Under the pieces are notes generated by a model that did no database searches, had not been told where the DNA came from, and saw nothing but the letters and a program-made list of their open reading frames with translations. The translations under genes and the position numbers were made by a program. Below, in pieces: positions 62,167 through 64,000 of a stretch of DNA of 64,000 nt. Numbering within the stretch: the first letter of the stretch is position 1; every line of letters starts with the position of its first letter. This DNA comes from Pseudomonas sp. CROZ-RG-20F-R04-15 (GTDB lineage: Bacteria; Pseudomonadota; Gammaproteobacteria; Pseudomonadales; Pseudomonadaceae), in contig NZ_JAKNQL010000001.1 of assembly GCF_022662375.1 (NCBI RefSeq), positions 496,001-560,000 on the forward strand. The letters run 5' to 3'.

Positions 62167-62775
62167 ATGTTCGACGCATTACTGCGCATGCAGCTCGGCC
62201 CGATCATCGAACGCCTGGCCGAAATGGAAGCGGAAATCGACGACCTGCACCGCCGCGCCGAAAGCTTCTGCCGCATCGGCATTTGCCAGACAGTCGATGC
62301 GGCGAGCAATACCTGCCAGGTCAGCCACGGTGGCTTGTTGACGCCGGCGATCAAGTTTTTCAACCCCAGCGCCGGCGCACAAAGCGAGTCGCGGATTCCG
62401 ACGGTTGGCGAGCAGTGTCTGCTGTTCAATTACGGTAGCGGCGAAAGCGGCGCGCAGAGCGTGGCATTGTTCGGCTTGAACAGTGACCGTTTTCCGCCAG
62501 CCTCCACAGTGCCGACGCTGACCCGTCGAGTACATCAGGACGGCAGCGAAAGCGGCTACGACGATGCCACGCACACCCTCCACTGGCAAAACGGCCCAGC
62601 GGCTTTCAGCGGTTCTCGCGAGTCGCTGGAACTGAGCATCGGCCCGGCACGACTGGCGATGACGCCACAACTGATCACCCTGCAACTGGGTGCCGTCGGC
62701 ATGACCATCGACCCTTCGGGCGTGCACTTCAGCGGTCCATTGGTCGATCACCAGGGCCGTGTCATCAGCCCCTGA
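62167..62775 (+). CDS. Phage baseplate assembly protein V (spike)
   Basis: The 202-residue protein starts with a coiled segment (RLAEMEAEIDDLHRRAESF). The OB-fold region follows (RIGICQTVDAASNTCQVSHG, RIPTVGEQCLLFNYGSGE). A C-terminal beta-prism-like part rich in Leu/Gly repeats ends MTIDPSGVHFSGPLVDHQG. This is the layout of the P2 gpV membrane-piercing spike. It begins three bases after the preceding stop. Confidence 0.88.
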   Translation: MFDALLRMQLGPIIERLAEMEAEIDDLHRRAESFCRIGICQTVDAASNTCQVSHGGLLTPAIKFFNPSAGAQSESRIPTVGEQCLLFNYGSGESGAQSVALFGLNSDRFPPASTVPTLTRRVHQDGSESGYDDATHTLHWQNGPAAFSGSRESLELSIGPARLAMTPQLITLQLGAVGMTIDPSGVHFSGPLVDHQGRVISP

Positions 62776-62790
62776 TTCAAGAGCCTGCAC

Positions 62791-63123
62791 ATGATCGGAA
62801 TCGATAGAGACAGCGGGGCCAAGGTCGACGACTGGCTGCAGTTTGTGCAGCGCGCGACCCGGGCCCTGACCACGCCGCTGGGCACCCGGCAAAAACGCCC
62901 TTTGTACGGATCGTTGATCCCCACGCTGCTGGGGCAGAACCTCGGTGACGACGTTCTGCTTCTGGCCCAGAGCCACGCCACGCAGGCGTTCTACAACAAG
63001 CAAAACGGCATCGACGATTTTCAGCCACAAGTGATCGTCGCCAGCCGTCAGGGCGCCGGTCTGTTGTTGCGCTTCGCCGGCACCTGGAAAAACCGTCAAC
63101 AAACCTTCGAGGTCGTGACATGA
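62791..63123 (+). CDS. Phage baseplate protein W (Gp25-like wedge)
   Basis: The 110-residue protein has the Gp25/gpW pattern IGIDRDSGAKVDDWLQFVQRATRALTTPLGTRQKRPLYGS, containing the conserved TPLGxR core of the baseplate wedge. It overlaps the next gene by four bases. Confidence 0.9.
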   Translation: MIGIDRDSGAKVDDWLQFVQRATRALTTPLGTRQKRPLYGSLIPTLLGQNLGDDVLLLAQSHATQAFYNKQNGIDDFQPQVIVASRQGAGLLLRFAGTWKNRQQTFEVVT

Positions 63124-64000
63124 GCATGTTGATCCCCGGCCAGAACCAACTGGCCGAACCCGCGCTGATCACCGTTGAAGCCTTTGAAGACTTGCTCGCC
63201 GAGTTCAAGGCTTTCGTCATCGAATATGTCGGTGCTCGTTCACCGCAGAGCGCGGCAAAACTCAAGACCAGCCTGGAAAACGAAAGCGAACTGCTGACCC
63301 TGGCGCTTGAGGCTTTCTGTGTCCGGCTGCAAACCCACGAACGCAAATACAACGCCCGCATCAAACAGATGCTGGCGTGGTGGGCGACCGGCAGCAATCT
63401 CGATGCGCGGCTGGGGGACATGGGCCTGGAGCGGCAGTTGCTGGATGCGGGCGACCCCGCAGCATTTCCGCCGGTGCCGGCGATTTATGAAAGCGACGAC
63501 GACGCTCGCTTGCGTTATTACCTGGCGCCGCATGCGCCGGCAGCAGGTTCGCGGATGCAGTATCGCCGCGAAGTTTTCACCCTCGGCGAGCGTCCGACGG
63601 TGCATGTCGAATCCACTGAGGCGGGTGTGGTGAATGTCACTTACACCTTCAACCCGGACGGCCTCGCTGCACAGGTCAAGGATGGCAATGGTCGGCGCAC
63701 CGCGCCGGGCGAAGTGCAGGTCACTGTGCTGTCCCGAGACGGCGATGGCACGCCTTCCGCGACATTGCTTGACGGCGTTCGTCAGCACTTCGCGCGGCCT
63801 GATGTACGACCGGAAACCGACCTTGTCACGGTCAAGGCAGCCGATATTCAGCGCTATAAGATCCGCGTCGTCGCCAAGATCAATTCCGGCCCGGATTCGG
63901 GTCTGACCAAAGTCGCCGCGCAACAGCAATTGCAGGCCTACGCCGACAGTTGCCATCGTCTTGAAGGCCGCGTTGATCCAAGCTGGATCGACTACACGCT
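63120..64000 (+). CDS. Phage baseplate assembly protein J, 3' end beyond the window
   Basis: The ATG at 63120 overlaps the gpW stop, and the frame is open for 293 codons to the last base of the window. Similarity to P2 gpJ is by order (V-W-J) and by segments such as WATGSNLDARLGDMGLERQLL, ESDDDARLRYYLAPHAP and GEVQVTVLSRDGDGTPS. gpJ forms the baseplate edge. The C terminus lies outside the window. Confidence 0.9.
   Translation, partial: MSMLIPGQNQLAEPALITVEAFEDLLAEFKAFVIEYVGARSPQSAAKLKTSLENESELLTLALEAFCVRLQTHERKYNARIKQMLAWWATGSNLDARLGDMGLERQLLDAGDPAAFPPVPAIYESDDDARLRYYLAPHAPAAGSRMQYRREVFTLGERPTVHVESTEAGVVNVTYTFNPDGLAAQVKDGNGRRTAPGEVQVTVLSRDGDGTPSATLLDGVRQHFARPDVRPETDLVTVKAADIQRYKIRVVAKINSGPDSGLTKVAAQQQLQAYADSCHRLEGRVDPSWIDYT

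Overview
The window is chromosomal DNA of a fluorescent Pseudomonas, most likely from the P. fluorescens species complex. The evidence is the gene order dapC-glnD-map-rpsB-tsf-pyrH-frr-uppS-cdsA-dxr-rseP-bamA-skp-lpxD-fabZ-lpxA-lpxB-rnhB-dnaE-accA-tilS-pyrG-kdsA-eno-ftsB-ispD-(LysR)-frmA-fghA-ispF-truD-surE-pcm-nlpD-rpoS-rsmZ-fdxA-mutS, REP/REPIN sequences of the GGGAGCGAGCTTGCTCGCG type, and a phage-tail (tailocin) cluster starting just after mutS. All calls come from reading the sequence and from family knowledge; no database search was run.

Region 1 (1-15.4 kb) is accessory. It is a complete type I secretion operon (TolC-like outer membrane protein, ABC exporter with a degenerate C39 domain, HlyD adaptor) followed by its cargo locus. 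The cargo is a 2223-residue RTX protein with an N-terminal module of unknown function, a calcium-binding-related domain, RTX repeats, a subtilisin (S8) domain with a P domain, more RTX, a proline-rich linker and a C-terminal secretion region. Upstream lies a second, broken gene. It has a different N-terminal module joined to an almost identical copy of the central cassette (143 of 146 residues) and then loses frame and homology. Each N-terminal module is preceded by a small AT-rich membrane-protein gene. I read this as a modular effector locus secreted by type I, in which payload and putative immunity gene sit at the 5' end because the secretion signal is at the C terminus. This is the strongest candidate for an undescribed system. 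A metzincin protease gene lies on the opposite strand beside it.

Region 2 (15.4-58.6 kb) is core genome: lysine biosynthesis and nitrogen signalling (dapC, glnD), N-terminal methionine removal and translation (map, rpsB, tsf, frr), nucleotide synthesis (pyrH, pyrG), the isoprenoid/undecaprenyl path (dxr, ispD, ispF, uppS), phospholipid and fatty acid synthesis (cdsA, fabZ, accA), lipid A and Kdo (lpxD, lpxA, lpxB, kdsA), outer-membrane assembly (rseP, bamA, skp), replication and repair (dnaE, rnhB, mutS), glycolysis (eno), formaldehyde detoxification (LysR regulator, frmA, fghA), stress and stationary phase (surE, pcm, nlpD, rpoS) and the Gac/Rsm small RNA rsmZ with its upstream GacA box. Many genes overlap by 1-4 bases and are probably translationally coupled.

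Region 3 (58.7-64.0 kb) is the left end of a tailocin cluster: an S24-type (PrtR/CI-like) repressor, a sigma70-like promoter with a perfect 22-bp dyad in its spacer, a leader ending in a strong terminator, an out-of-place tail-fibre assembly chaperone gene flanked by a 14-bp inverted repeat, a secreted DUF642-like protein, then holin and baseplate genes (Gp37-like, V, W, J). The last gene runs off the end of the window.
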